From positions 180,622 to 244,621 of the forward strand of contig NZ_JAENGP010000004.1 in NCBI RefSeq assembly GCF_016595155.1: 64,000 bases of DNA. Reading direction: 5' to 3'. Under the pieces are notes generated by a model, which had not been told where the DNA came from, ran no database searches, and saw only the letters and a program-made list of their open reading frames with translations. The position numbers and the translations under genes were made by a program. Shown piece by piece: positions 54,535-63,891 of this stretch; the first letter of the stretch is position 1; every line of letters begins with the position of its first letter. This DNA is from Advenella mandrilli (lineage in GTDB: Bacteria; Pseudomonadota; Gammaproteobacteria; Burkholderiales; Burkholderiaceae_B).

Positions 54535-55905
54535 ATGACGAAAAAAATTAAATATCTATCCCCGACCGGTGTACTTGGCGTGGGATTTTCCGAAGACCAC
54601 TTCATGGCGGCACTCAGTCCAGATCTGGCTTTCATTGGATGTGATGCCGGCTCAACAGACGGTGGCCCAGCCAATCTGGGGGGTAACAAACCCTTCTTCT
54701 CACATGGCGCTGTCAAACGCGATTTGCGCATTCTGATCAAAGGCGCCCGCCAAGTGGATATCCCACTCATGATTGGCTCCTGCGGAGGCAGCGGAGGGGA
54801 CTGGAACCTTAACTGGGTTTGGGAGATCGTGCAGGAAATTGCACGCGAGGAGAACCTGAATTTCAAAACCGCCATCATTGAGTCTGAACCTGATCGCGAA
54901 CTACTCCTGCAAAAATACCGGGAAGGAAAATTCCGTGCACTGGATCCAGCGCCGGAAATTGACGAAGACACCCTGCGCGACACGGATCATATCGTGGCGA
55001 TGATGGGCGCTGAAGCCTATCAGGAGGCACTCGCTAATGGCGCCCAAGTGATCCTGGCCGGCCGCTCGACAGATGCCGCTATTTTTGCAGCCATTCCCGT
55101 CGCCCAAGGTTTCCCACCCGGTCTGTGCTGGCACGCAGCCAAAATCATGGAGTGTGGGGGGGCAGCTGTAATCAGCATGGAAAAACCCGAAGGCATGATT
55201 TGCACGATCACCGATGATTATTTTGAGCTTGAGCCGGTCAGCCCTACCCAAAGCTGCTCTCCACTAAGCGTTGCCGCGCACGCCCTATACGAAACCGGCG
55301 ATCCCTACATGATGCGCGAACCCGGCGGCGTGATGGACCTGACTCATGCCCGTTACGAGTCCTCAAGCGAACGCACCGTCAGGGTTTCAGGCAGTGCTTT
55401 TCATCCTGAGCCGTATACCGTGAAACTGGAAGGCGCAAAAAAAACCGGTTATCGCGCCATGGTATTAGGTGGCGTACGCGACCCGATGATCCTGGGTCAA
55501 TTCGACAGTTGGTTTGGTGGTTTGCAAGACTCCATCCGCAACAACATTGATGCGGTTTATGGCGAATCGATGGCGGGCAAATACCGCATTGATTTCAAAC
55601 TATACGGCCACAGCGGTGTACTTGGCTCACGTGAACCCACCCTGGGCCAGACACCCACCGAGGTCGGCGTGTTGATGGTTAGCCAAGCCGAGACCCAGGA
55701 AGTTGCTTATGCCATCGCGGGTCAAGCGGCTCACATGGTACTGCACCACACGGTCCCCGAATGGCAAGGCCTGGTTTCCAATCTGGCCTTTCCGATCGCC
55801 CCACATTTCTGGAATTTAGACCCAGCCTACCAATTCGTACTCAATCATGTGGTGGAACTTGACCACCCGCTTGAACTACACCGTATCCGCTACGAGGAGA
55901 TCTGA
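54535..55905 (+). CDS. AtuA-family protein
   Basis: A 456-residue protein of the acyclic-terpene-utilisation AtuA (DUF1446-like) family. The glycine-rich start LSPTGVLGVGF, FIGCDAGSTDGGPANLGG, MIGSCGGSGGDWN and VILAGRSTDAAIFA are typical. No biochemical activity is established for the family as far as I know. Its stop is 2 bases before the DUF4387-TauD gene, and small DUF4387 proteins are the usual partner of AtuA, so the two probably form one unit. Confidence 0.85.
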   Translation: MTKKIKYLSPTGVLGVGFSEDHFMAALSPDLAFIGCDAGSTDGGPANLGGNKPFFSHGAVKRDLRILIKGARQVDIPLMIGSCGGSGGDWNLNWVWEIVQEIAREENLNFKTAIIESEPDRELLLQKYREGKFRALDPAPEIDEDTLRDTDHIVAMMGAEAYQEALANGAQVILAGRSTDAAIFAAIPVAQGFPPGLCWHAAKIMECGGAAVISMEKPEGMICTITDDYFELEPVSPTQSCSPLSVAAHALYETGDPYMMREPGGVMDLTHARYESSSERTVRVSGSAFHPEPYTVKLEGAKKTGYRAMVLGGVRDPMILGQFDSWFGGLQDSIRNNIDAVYGESMAGKYRIDFKLYGHSGVLGSREPTLGQTPTEVGVLMVSQAETQEVAYAIAGQAAHMVLHHTVPEWQGLVSNLAFPIAPHFWNLDPAYQFVLNHVVELDHPLELHRIRYEEI

Positions 55906-55907
55906 TC

Positions 55908-57296
55908 ATGGCCCTATTACGCGACTTTGCCAAACTTATACGCACCAAAAACGCTGGCCCCTTCCTGCTGACCGTTGACATTATGTTTCCCGATGTCGAA
56001 ACCTACCGTCATGTCGCCAATAGCGGCGTGCTTTCCGTTGAACTGATGGCCCGCACCTTTAAGGTGCCTGCTGAAGTCGTCAAGCTGTTTCACTACGACC
56101 CCGCCAACGCCATCAAAATCACCATTCCTCGCCCAGTAACCTCGGGTTCCCCCGAAGACACCGACCTGTTCGGCGGCCAACAATTTGCGCCGCTTGTTGA
56201 TGTCGTCGTTCCTGACATGCCTGCCACCTTATCCAATCATTCCGGAGCTGAAAAAATGAGCAAACCCATCCTGCGTGAACTTGTCACTGATGCCACGGCC
56301 TGGAAAGGCCCAGACCTGCAAAATGATACATCCTGGATCTATCACCTGGACGCCGCCGATATTGAAGACCTGGAGTACGCCTGCGAACACGTAAAACGTG
56401 AAGAGCTGCGCTGGGGCGAATTCACCAAAGAACAATTCCCCCTGCCCCGCTTATCTGCCAAACTGGCTGACATTGACAAGCAGATCCGCCATGGTCGTGG
56501 CTTCGTGGTCATTCGCGGCTTGCCCTTGAATAAATACGATAATGAACAGACCCGAACCCTTTATTGGGGTTTGGGCGCCCATCTTGGCCAGATCATTTCA
56601 CACAACGTGAAAGGTGACACAATGGCACCAGTCACTGATTTGGCTCTGAAAAACGACGACCCTAACCGACGCAACAACACCACCAATCAAATTCTGGATC
56701 CACACACGGATCTGGCTGATGTGGTGATGTTGCTGTGCATTGAAAAAGCAAAGGAAGGCGGTATTAGCAGCCTGTCCAGTTCAGTGGCCATTCATAACGA
56801 AATCCTCAAGCATCATCCCGAATATCTGGAAGTGCTTTACGACGGTTTCTACCATGACTATCGTGGCTATGGCCCCAGCGGTGACCCTAATGAAGTTACT
56901 GAAACACGCATCCCTGTCTTTGAATACAACAACGGTCGCGTCAATTGTGCCTTTGCCAAGAAAATCATTGAAACGGGTGCCCAAAAACACGGTATTCCCC
57001 TGACAGCGCTGCAACAAGCCGCTATTGACTATGTGCATGAACTGGCAATACGCGAAGACATGCGGATTGACATGCAACTAGAACCCGGTGATATTCAAAT
57101 CATCAACAACTACATGACCTTGCACGCCCGCACAAACTACATTGACTATGATGATGGGCGCAAACGCTACCTGTTGCGTATGTGGGTCAACCTGCCTGAC
57201 AGTATGCAATTGTCGCCGGATTTTGCGAAATTCGTGCGTCGCGGCATTCCTGCACAAGAAAAAACCACCGAAACATCAGTTGGAGCCGTCGTATGA
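55908..57296 (+). CDS. DUF4387 domain fused to TauD/TfdA-type dioxygenase
   Basis: A 462-residue two-part protein. Residues 1 to about 105 are a DUF4387 domain (LIRTKNAGPFLLTVDIMFPD, YDPANAIKITIPRPV), normally a free ~110-residue protein encoded next to AtuA. Residues about 117-450 are a Fe(II)/2-oxoglutarate dioxygenase with the HxD motif in DPHTDLAD, the distal His in TLHART and the 2-oxoglutarate Arg in KRYLLRMWVN. An ATG at residue 117 (56256), preceded by CCGGAG, could also start the dioxygenase alone. No stop separates the two parts. Overlaps the MmgE/PrpD gene by 4 bases. Confidence 0.85.
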   Translation: MALLRDFAKLIRTKNAGPFLLTVDIMFPDVETYRHVANSGVLSVELMARTFKVPAEVVKLFHYDPANAIKITIPRPVTSGSPEDTDLFGGQQFAPLVDVVVPDMPATLSNHSGAEKMSKPILRELVTDATAWKGPDLQNDTSWIYHLDAADIEDLEYACEHVKREELRWGEFTKEQFPLPRLSAKLADIDKQIRHGRGFVVIRGLPLNKYDNEQTRTLYWGLGAHLGQIISHNVKGDTMAPVTDLALKNDDPNRRNNTTNQILDPHTDLADVVMLLCIEKAKEGGISSLSSSVAIHNEILKHHPEYLEVLYDGFYHDYRGYGPSGDPNEVTETRIPVFEYNNGRVNCAFAKKIIETGAQKHGIPLTALQQAAIDYVHELAIREDMRIDMQLEPGDIQIINNYMTLHARTNYIDYDDGRKRYLLRMWVNLPDSMQLSPDFAKFVRRGIPAQEKTTETSVGAVV

Positions 57297-58702
57297 ATAA
57301 GCCTGAAACCACGCTGAACCTGCCTGCCGTAACCGATACGCTCGCGACCTTCGCAGCTAACCTGACGTTTCATGACCTGCCCACCGAGGTAGTCGAACGC
57401 ACCAAAATACTGGTGCTGGACCTGAGCGGGATCATTATCCGTTCGCAAGATTTTGACTCTACGCTTAGTATGAAGAAAGCCCTTCATTGCCTTGAGGGTG
57501 ATCGGGGTTCTATATACGTCATGGGCAGCAATGGGCACTGGTCTCCCCAGGCAGCGGCCCACCTGGCCGGCGCAACTGCTCACAGCATGGACTTTGATGA
57601 TACCCATGCACGTGCTCAGCTACACCCGGGAGCGCCCGTGATCGCGGCCGCTTTCGCTGCGGCACAAATGGCCGGCTGCTCCACGCAAAAATTGCTAACC
57701 GGCATTGTAGCCGGTTACGAGGTAATGATCCGGGTAGCTCTGGGTGCCGTTTCGCAGGCTCACGCCGAACGCGGTTTTCATCCTTCTGCCACCGTTGGCG
57801 TGTTCGGCGCGGCAGCAGCCTGCGGCAACATTCTGGGGCTTGATGCCAGCCAAATGGCCCATGCCTTCGGTACCGCACTAAGCCAGTCTGCGGGCACCGG
57901 ACAGTTTGCCGTTAATGGGGCATGGACCAAGCGCTTTCATGTGGGCTATGCCGCTGCCGGCGGCCTGACAAGTGCCGTCTTCGCCAGCCAGGGTTACACC
58001 GGTGCCACACAAGCCTTTGAAGGCCGTGAAGGTTTCTTCAATGTCTACTCGCCCCGTCCGGAACCCGCACTGGCGGTACAGGATTTGGGCCAGAAATGGG
58101 AAATTATGGCGTCCGGTATCAAGCCCTACCCTTGCTGCCGTGGCATTCATGCGCCGCTGGATGCCTTGGCCGCCCTGCAGCAGCAACACGCTTTCACGGC
58201 AGCCGATGTGGCCAGCGTGCGAGTGGGCATGGCACGTCGCAGCGTGTTTGTAGTTGGCGAGCCTCAGGAACGCCGCCGAAAACCCCGAAACGTGGTGGAC
58301 TGCCAGTTTTCAACCCACCTTTGCATGGCGATTGCCCTTAAGCACCGCCGCATGGGTTGGGATGACTATGAACCGGCGTTGGCTGATCCAGAAATTTTCA
58401 AACTCATGGAGCGTATTGAAGTATTTGAAGATGCCGAATGTGAGGCCAACTTCCCCATCGCATTTTCTGCTGTAGTTGAGATTAAGCTGAACTCGGGAGA
58501 AACACTGCGGTATTTCCAATATGCACCGCGTGGCGAACCCGATGATATGCCTACGCAGGAAGCCGTACAGCAAAAATTCATGAGTCTGGCAGACCCAATA
58601 CTTGGCACACCAACAACGCAAGCGCTTTACCAAAAATTGATGTTGCTAGACACTAACCAGCCGGTAAGCAAACTCTTTGAGCATTGCACTCATATCGCCT
58701 GA
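57293..58702 (+). CDS. MmgE/PrpD-family protein
   Basis: A 469-residue protein of the family of 2-methylcitrate dehydratase, cis-aconitate decarboxylase and related isomerases/dehydratases. FAANLTFHDLPTEVVERTKI is the usual start, and DFDDTHARAQLHPGAPVIAA and IKPYPCCRGIHAPLDAL are core blocks. The substrate cannot be set; the family acts on hydroxylated di- or tricarboxylates, so a product of the preceding dioxygenase would be a fitting substrate (inference). Confidence 0.87.
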   Translation: MNKPETTLNLPAVTDTLATFAANLTFHDLPTEVVERTKILVLDLSGIIIRSQDFDSTLSMKKALHCLEGDRGSIYVMGSNGHWSPQAAAHLAGATAHSMDFDDTHARAQLHPGAPVIAAAFAAAQMAGCSTQKLLTGIVAGYEVMIRVALGAVSQAHAERGFHPSATVGVFGAAAACGNILGLDASQMAHAFGTALSQSAGTGQFAVNGAWTKRFHVGYAAAGGLTSAVFASQGYTGATQAFEGREGFFNVYSPRPEPALAVQDLGQKWEIMASGIKPYPCCRGIHAPLDALAALQQQHAFTAADVASVRVGMARRSVFVVGEPQERRRKPRNVVDCQFSTHLCMAIALKHRRMGWDDYEPALADPEIFKLMERIEVFEDAECEANFPIAFSAVVEIKLNSGETLRYFQYAPRGEPDDMPTQEAVQQKFMSLADPILGTPTTQALYQKLMLLDTNQPVSKLFEHCTHIA

Positions 58703-58724
58703 CTTACCAAGGAGCGGATTCACA

Positions 58725-59471
58725 ATGACCAAGGCTGCACAAGCACAAACCGAACAAGCGCTTCGTGTCCAACTCGCTGCCTGCTACCGCATTTTCGACA
58801 TGCTGGGCTGGACCGAAATGATCTATAACCACATTACGCTGCGGATACCGGGGCCAGAACAGCATTTCCTGATCAATCCGTTTGGCCTGTATTTCAACGA
58901 GGTCACTGCCTCAAATCTGGTTAAGATTGATATCAACGGGAATATCCTGCAGGATAGCGAATACCCCATCAATCCGGCAGGCTTCACCCTGCATTCGGCC
59001 ATCCACAAGCAAATACCGGATGCGCATTGCATCATGCATACCCACACAACGGCAGGCTGTGCGGTTGCCTGTGCCGATAGCGGTTTGTCGCCTGACAACT
59101 TTTACTCAGCACAGCTGTATGATCGTGTGGCCTACCATGATTTTGAGGGCATCACGCTGCATGCCGAAGAAGCCCCCCGCCTGGGTCAGTCTATCGGCAA
59201 TAAACCGGCTGTTATTCTGCGCAACCATGGCTTGCTCAGTTGGGGCATCACCCTACCCATGGCCTTCGCCACACTCTGGACTTTGCAGCGTGCCTGTGAA
59301 ATTCAGGTCATGGGTGCGGCCCTTGGGCCGACCCGGATCATTTCCAGGCAGATTCAGCAAAAATGCAGTGCTGAAGCCCTGCAATTCGATCCGCGCCATG
59401 GCGCAGGCGATGACATTTTTACAGCACTGATACGCCAGATTGACCGGCGCGATCCTTCTTACAAAAATTAA
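58725..59471 (+). CDS. Class II aldolase/adducin-family protein
   Basis: A 248-residue zinc-dependent retro-aldol enzyme of the fuculose-phosphate aldolase type. The zinc His pair is in CIMHTHTTAG and the later His in ILRNHGLLSWG. ATG 58725 has AAGGAG 10 bases upstream; the frame opens earlier inside the MmgE/PrpD gene (58677), which is not favoured. It lies 22 bases after the previous stop. Confidence 0.88.
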   Translation: MTKAAQAQTEQALRVQLAACYRIFDMLGWTEMIYNHITLRIPGPEQHFLINPFGLYFNEVTASNLVKIDINGNILQDSEYPINPAGFTLHSAIHKQIPDAHCIMHTHTTAGCAVACADSGLSPDNFYSAQLYDRVAYHDFEGITLHAEEAPRLGQSIGNKPAVILRNHGLLSWGITLPMAFATLWTLQRACEIQVMGAALGPTRIISRQIQQKCSAEALQFDPRHGAGDDIFTALIRQIDRRDPSYKN

Positions 59472-59479
59472 AGGCAGCT

Positions 59480-60484
59480 ATGAAAGTATGTATTTATGGT
59501 CTGGGTGCCATCGGGGGCCTTCTGGCCGCCCGACTGGCGGCACGCGGTGAAGTACAGCTTAGTGCCATCGCACGGGGAGCAACCCTGCAGGCACTACGCG
59601 ATCACGGTCTGAGTTTTATTGAAGGACCGCCCGATCAAGCCCAACAACAACGCTACGATCTGCACGCCAGCGACAATCCCGCCGATCTTGGCGTGCAGGA
59701 TGTTGTCATTCTTTCCGTCAAGACCACAGCCCTGCCAGATGTGGCCGCCCGCATCGCCCCGCTGCTGGGTCCTGACACCACCCTACTGTCTGCCATGAAT
59801 GGGATCCCATGGTGGTTTTTTCACGGCTTACCCGGCACCCCTGAACACCTTCAACTGAAAAGTCTGGACCCTGATGGCACACTGGCTGCGGCGCTCCCGT
59901 CTTCACAGGTGGTGGGTACCGTTACCCATTTGTCGGCAGCCAATATGGGCCCCGGCGTCGTAAGACATGTGGCTGGCAACCGGATCATTATTGGTGAGCC
60001 TGGTGGTGGAACTGCCACCGCCCGCAGCCAAACCATCATGCACATGTTGCAATCGGCAGGTTTTGACACCGAACCCTCGCAACAGATACAGGCAGATATC
60101 TGGTACAAGCTTTGGGGCAACATGACGGTCAACCCCATTTCAGCTATCACCGGTGCAACGGGCGATCGTATTCTGGACGATGATTATGTACGTCACTTTA
60201 TGTCACGCTGCATGCTAGAGGCTGCTGAAGTAGGCGCGCGAATTGGCCTTCACATTAACCAGGACCCCGAGGATCGCCACCAAGTCACCCAACAACTAGG
60301 CGCTTTTCGCACATCCATGTTGCAGGACGTTCAGGCCGGCAAAAGCATCGAACTGGATGCCCTGGTAGGCGCCATGCTTGATATCGCCCATCAAGTGAAT
60401 GTTCCGGTTTCCAACATTGAAACCCTGATGGGCCTTAGCCGTCTGCACGCCCGCACGCTGGAGCTTTATCCGCTTGATTCTTAA
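59480..60484 (+). CDS. 2-dehydropantoate-2-reductase-like (PanE/ApbA) oxidoreductase
   Basis: A 334-residue NADPH-dependent 2-keto-acid reductase. The nucleotide fold CIYGLGAIGGLLAARLA is at residues 3-19; SVKTTALPDVA has the active-site Lys, and KLWGNMTVNPISAITGAT the conserved Asn. In this catabolic setting it more likely acts on a pathway keto acid than on ketopantoate. It starts 8 bases after the aldolase gene and is the last gene of the tight operon. Confidence 0.87.
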   Translation: MKVCIYGLGAIGGLLAARLAARGEVQLSAIARGATLQALRDHGLSFIEGPPDQAQQQRYDLHASDNPADLGVQDVVILSVKTTALPDVAARIAPLLGPDTTLLSAMNGIPWWFFHGLPGTPEHLQLKSLDPDGTLAAALPSSQVVGTVTHLSAANMGPGVVRHVAGNRIIIGEPGGGTATARSQTIMHMLQSAGFDTEPSQQIQADIWYKLWGNMTVNPISAITGATGDRILDDDYVRHFMSRCMLEAAEVGARIGLHINQDPEDRHQVTQQLGAFRTSMLQDVQAGKSIELDALVGAMLDIAHQVNVPVSNIETLMGLSRLHARTLELYPLDS

Positions 60485-60564
60485 GCGCTTTGTCTATCGT
60501 TGTTTTTCCGATTAACACACTAATTAATATTAAATTAAAAACAATATTTCTGGAGACGTTTTAA

Positions 60565-61806
60565 ATGAAAAAGACTTTGCTTGCTACTGCAGTTGTAGCC
60601 GGTTTTACCGGTGCAGCCCAAGCTAACAGCTCTGTAACCATTTATGGTTTAGTTGATGCTGGTATTGCATATGATAAAACCAAAGTGACGCAAGGCGATA
60701 ACCGGATCGAAAACCGTATTTTTGGCATGCAAAAATTCACAGGCGCCCGCAATGGCAGCCGCTGGGGCTTCAAAGGCAGTGAAGACCTGGGTAATGGATC
60801 CAAGGCCATTTTCCAGCTGGAAAGCGGGTTTGACCCTGGTACTGGCAAATCGCTTCAGGGTAACCGCCTGTTTGGCCGCCAGGCTTATTTTGGTTTAAGT
60901 AATGACAATTGGGGTGCGCTAACACTGGGTCGCCAATACTCAATCGCCTCTCAAAAAATCGCACCAAAAGGTCCATTTAATGCCGGCTACTTTCAGGCAG
61001 GCCAACTTTTTGGTGCATTTGGCAGCTCTATTTATGGCCGTATGAATAATTCGGTTAAATACATGAGTCCAGATTTTTCCGGTTTCCAATTCGGTATTGC
61101 ACACGCTGGTAATCACAATAAAAGTGAATTTGAATGGAACGGAATCGATAAGATCGAAACAAAACAGGCCTCCAACTGGATCAGTACTGGCGGCAGCTAC
61201 GATAATGGCCCCCTGGCAATCGGTGTTTCTTATGACCGTTACCGTACCAATACCAGAACTGCCCCCGACATCAGCAAAGGAATTTCTGCCAAGACTCATA
61301 AAGGCACGGTCCATACTTGGAACCTGTTTGGCACCTATGACTTTGATATTGTGAAACTGGATTTGGGTTATGGCCAAGTGCGTGGTGCCATTGGCAACAA
61401 GGACAGGGCAAACGTTGAGATGGAAGCAAGCAGTATTGGCTTGAACAATCTTTTCACCCCATTTACGCAAGGCATGCGTTCTGATGGCTTGCTGTATTCA
61501 CAAACCAACGGTTACCGCCAACAGGCATGGACCGTTGGTTTAACCATACCGGCAGGGGAAACGGGTAAAGTCCTGGCATCGTACCAAGGCAGCCATACCA
61601 AAAACAATGATCGCGAATTCGATGGTGTGAAAGGCAACCTGCATATCTTCAGCCTTGGTTATGAATATAGGCTGTCAAAACGCTCCCTAATATTTGCGGT
61701 CGCCTCTATTGGTACGGGTCGACTGAAGTTTAATGACAGTCAAGCTCATCCGAAAGCCAGGCTAAGTACGTCTTTAGTGGGTGTAGGTTTACAGACCCGG
61801 TTCTGA
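60565..61806 (+). CDS. Burkholderiales-type general porin
   Basis: A 413-residue outer-membrane beta-barrel. The signal peptide MKKTLLATAVVAGFTGAAQA ends directly before NSSVTIYGLVDAGIAY, the standard porin opening, and the protein ends in Phe as required for BAM recognition. Blocks RWGFKGSEDLGNGSKAIFQL and GRQAYFGLSNDNWGALTLGR are typical. It starts 80 bases after the reductase stop with a good GGAG upstream, and may be cotranscribed with the operon to let its substrate cross the outer membrane. Confidence 0.94.
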   Translation: MKKTLLATAVVAGFTGAAQANSSVTIYGLVDAGIAYDKTKVTQGDNRIENRIFGMQKFTGARNGSRWGFKGSEDLGNGSKAIFQLESGFDPGTGKSLQGNRLFGRQAYFGLSNDNWGALTLGRQYSIASQKIAPKGPFNAGYFQAGQLFGAFGSSIYGRMNNSVKYMSPDFSGFQFGIAHAGNHNKSEFEWNGIDKIETKQASNWISTGGSYDNGPLAIGVSYDRYRTNTRTAPDISKGISAKTHKGTVHTWNLFGTYDFDIVKLDLGYGQVRGAIGNKDRANVEMEASSIGLNNLFTPFTQGMRSDGLLYSQTNGYRQQAWTVGLTIPAGETGKVLASYQGSHTKNNDREFDGVKGNLHIFSLGYEYRLSKRSLIFAVASIGTGRLKFNDSQAHPKARLSTSLVGVGLQTRF

Positions 61807-61813
61807 TGTAAAA

Positions 61814-61840
61814 GGAGACGCCCGGCGTGGGGCGTACTCC
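61814..61840 (+). terminator. First hairpin behind the porin gene
   Basis: GGAG-ACGCCC pairs with GGGCGT-CTCC (small bulge) starting 8 bases after the porin stop. It is followed by TAAAAG, so it probably works with the second hairpin. Confidence 0.55.
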
Positions 61841-61850
61841 TAAAAGAATT

Positions 61851-61886
61851 CTCGCTCCCATGCTCCTGGGGGGAGTGCGAGTTTTA
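61851..61886 (+). terminator. Terminator of the porin gene
   Basis: CTCGC pairs with GCGAG (61877-61881), extended by CCC/GGG in an imperfect stem, followed by TTTTATT. It resembles the degenerate GCTCC/GGGAGTG repeats seen near hipBA. Confidence 0.6.
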
Positions 61887-62001
61887 TTCAAGGGAGCAGG
61901 CATTCCCACGTTTGCCACAATCACTCAATAAGTAAATCCTGACCCCGACTCACTATTCTGCTACACTTTTTCCCATGTTTAACCATAAACAAGGCCAAAC
62001 C

Positions 62002-63891
62002 ATGAAGCCTTTTAAGCAAACGAGCATTAACCCCCCTGTTTTTTTCTCGGCTGCCGCTCTTATTCTACTTCTGATTGGCCTTGCTGCTTTTGCACCTGAC
62101 TTTACCCAACAGCTATTTAGCAATACCCAGACCTGGATTCTCAGTCATGTAAGTTGGTTTTATATTCTAACTGTCGCCATCATTTTACTTAGCACCTTCT
62201 TTTTAGCGATCAGTCGATATGGCGATATTAAACTGGGGCCAGATCACTCTACACCCGACTACAAGAACTTCACTTGGTTTGCCATGCTTTTTTCTACCGG
62301 CATGGGCATTGGTCTTATGTTCTTTGGGGTAGCCGAACCGGTCATGCATTTTCTCAGCCCTCCTACCGGAGAAGGAGGAACTGTCTTCGCGGCACGTAAC
62401 GCCATGAGCATTACCTTTTTTCACTGGGGGCTACATGCCTGGGCTATTTATGCCATTGTGGGTTTGGTTCTTGCATTTTTCTGCTACAGACACGGCCTGC
62501 CGCTAAGACTAAGCTCTGCGCTTTATCCTATTATTGGAGACCGCATTTATGGCCGCACCGGTCAGGCAGTTGACACCTTTGCCGTTCTTGGTACCGTCTT
62601 TGGCGTGGCCACCTCGCTGGGCTTTGGGGTAGCGCAAATAAATAGTGGCCTGAACTATTTATTTAATCTGCCCATTACCTTCCAGATACAAATTGTCCTG
62701 ATTATTATTGCCTGTGGTTTAGCAACCATATCGGTAGCCAGTGGCCTGGACCGGGGCATTAAGATTCTTTCAGAAATCAACCTGGGGCTTGCCTTTTTAT
62801 TACTTTTGTTTGTACTCATTCTAGGCCCTACTGTCTTCCTGCTCCAAACTTTTGTAGAAAACACGGGGGCCTATTTATCAAATATAGTAACGGCAACCTT
62901 TACCCTTTATGCTTATGAACCCAATGACTGGATTGGTGGCTGGACCCTCTTTTACTGGGGTTGGTGGATAGCCTGGTCACCTTTTGTCGGTTTATTCATT
63001 GCCCGTATTTCACGAGGCCGCACTATCCGTCAATTTGTACTGGGCGTGTTGTTAGTGCCATCGGGCTTTACTTTATTTTGGATGACCGTTTTCGGTGATA
63101 CCGCCATCTATTATATTTTAGTTGAAGGCATGAGCAACTTTGGCCTGACCGTTCAGAACGACGTAGCACAGGCCCTGTTTGTTTTCCTGGAAAAACTGCC
63201 TTTAACCAGCCTCACTTCCATTCTGGCGCTATGTATGGTTGTTGTGTTTTTTGTTACCTCTGCAGACTCTGGCGCTTTGGTTATTGATTTGCTGGCCTCT
63301 AAAGAAAACATGCCCTCTCCGGTATGGCAACGTATATTCTGGTCTGCCTTAACTGGCGTGGTTGCCATTGCCTTGCTCTTGGCCGATGGCTTGCAAGCAC
63401 TGCAAACGGCAACTATTGCTAGCGCCTTGCCTTTCTCTATTATTTTATTAGCCGCTATTTTTGGTTTATTTAAAGCCCTTAAAACAGAGGCCACCAAACG
63501 GCAAATTCGTTACCAAACAATGACAAGCACACCGCCTTTGGCCCAAGGACAAGACTGGCAACAACGTTTACGTAACTTAGTCACTTTACCCGAACAAAAC
63601 CAAGTTGTCCGTTTCATGAGTCTTACCGTGGCGCCGGCAATGAAAGCAATTAGTGCAGAATTGCAAAGCCTGGGTTTTGATGCGGAAGTCATAAAAAAAC
63701 AATTTCCTGACAGCGATGCCAAAGGTTGGGCGCTAACCGTTGCGCATCACGGCGAATACCAGGATTTCAGCTACCAGGTTTATCCTGTCGCTGAAAATCG
63801 TCCTACACTGAATCCGGTAGACACCGAACGCCCAGATAAGGAAATATACTACCGGGCCGAGGTGCATTTAACCCCCCCTGTGTCAGACTAG
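62002..63891 (+). CDS. BCCT-family (betaine/choline/carnitine) transporter
   Basis: A 629-residue, 12-span transporter with the BCCT signature WTLFYWGWWIAWSPFVGLFI and the substrate/coupling stretch GMGIGLMFFGVAEPVMHF. A C-terminal cytoplasmic extension of about 130 residues is present, as in BetT-type members where it senses osmolarity. ATG 62002 has AAGG upstream; ATG 61975 is in frame and adds 9 residues. A separate unit from the porin gene because of the terminator between. Substrate could be choline, betaine or a related zwitterion. Confidence 0.88.
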   Translation: MKPFKQTSINPPVFFSAAALILLLIGLAAFAPDFTQQLFSNTQTWILSHVSWFYILTVAIILLSTFFLAISRYGDIKLGPDHSTPDYKNFTWFAMLFSTGMGIGLMFFGVAEPVMHFLSPPTGEGGTVFAARNAMSITFFHWGLHAWAIYAIVGLVLAFFCYRHGLPLRLSSALYPIIGDRIYGRTGQAVDTFAVLGTVFGVATSLGFGVAQINSGLNYLFNLPITFQIQIVLIIIACGLATISVASGLDRGIKILSEINLGLAFLLLLFVLILGPTVFLLQTFVENTGAYLSNIVTATFTLYAYEPNDWIGGWTLFYWGWWIAWSPFVGLFIARISRGRTIRQFVLGVLLVPSGFTLFWMTVFGDTAIYYILVEGMSNFGLTVQNDVAQALFVFLEKLPLTSLTSILALCMVVVFFVTSADSGALVIDLLASKENMPSPVWQRIFWSALTGVVAIALLLADGLQALQTATIASALPFSIILLAAIFGLFKALKTEATKRQIRYQTMTSTPPLAQGQDWQQRLRNLVTLPEQNQVVRFMSLTVAPAMKAISAELQSLGFDAEVIKKQFPDSDAKGWALTVAHHGEYQDFSYQVYPVAENRPTLNPVDTERPDKEIYYRAEVHLTPPVSD

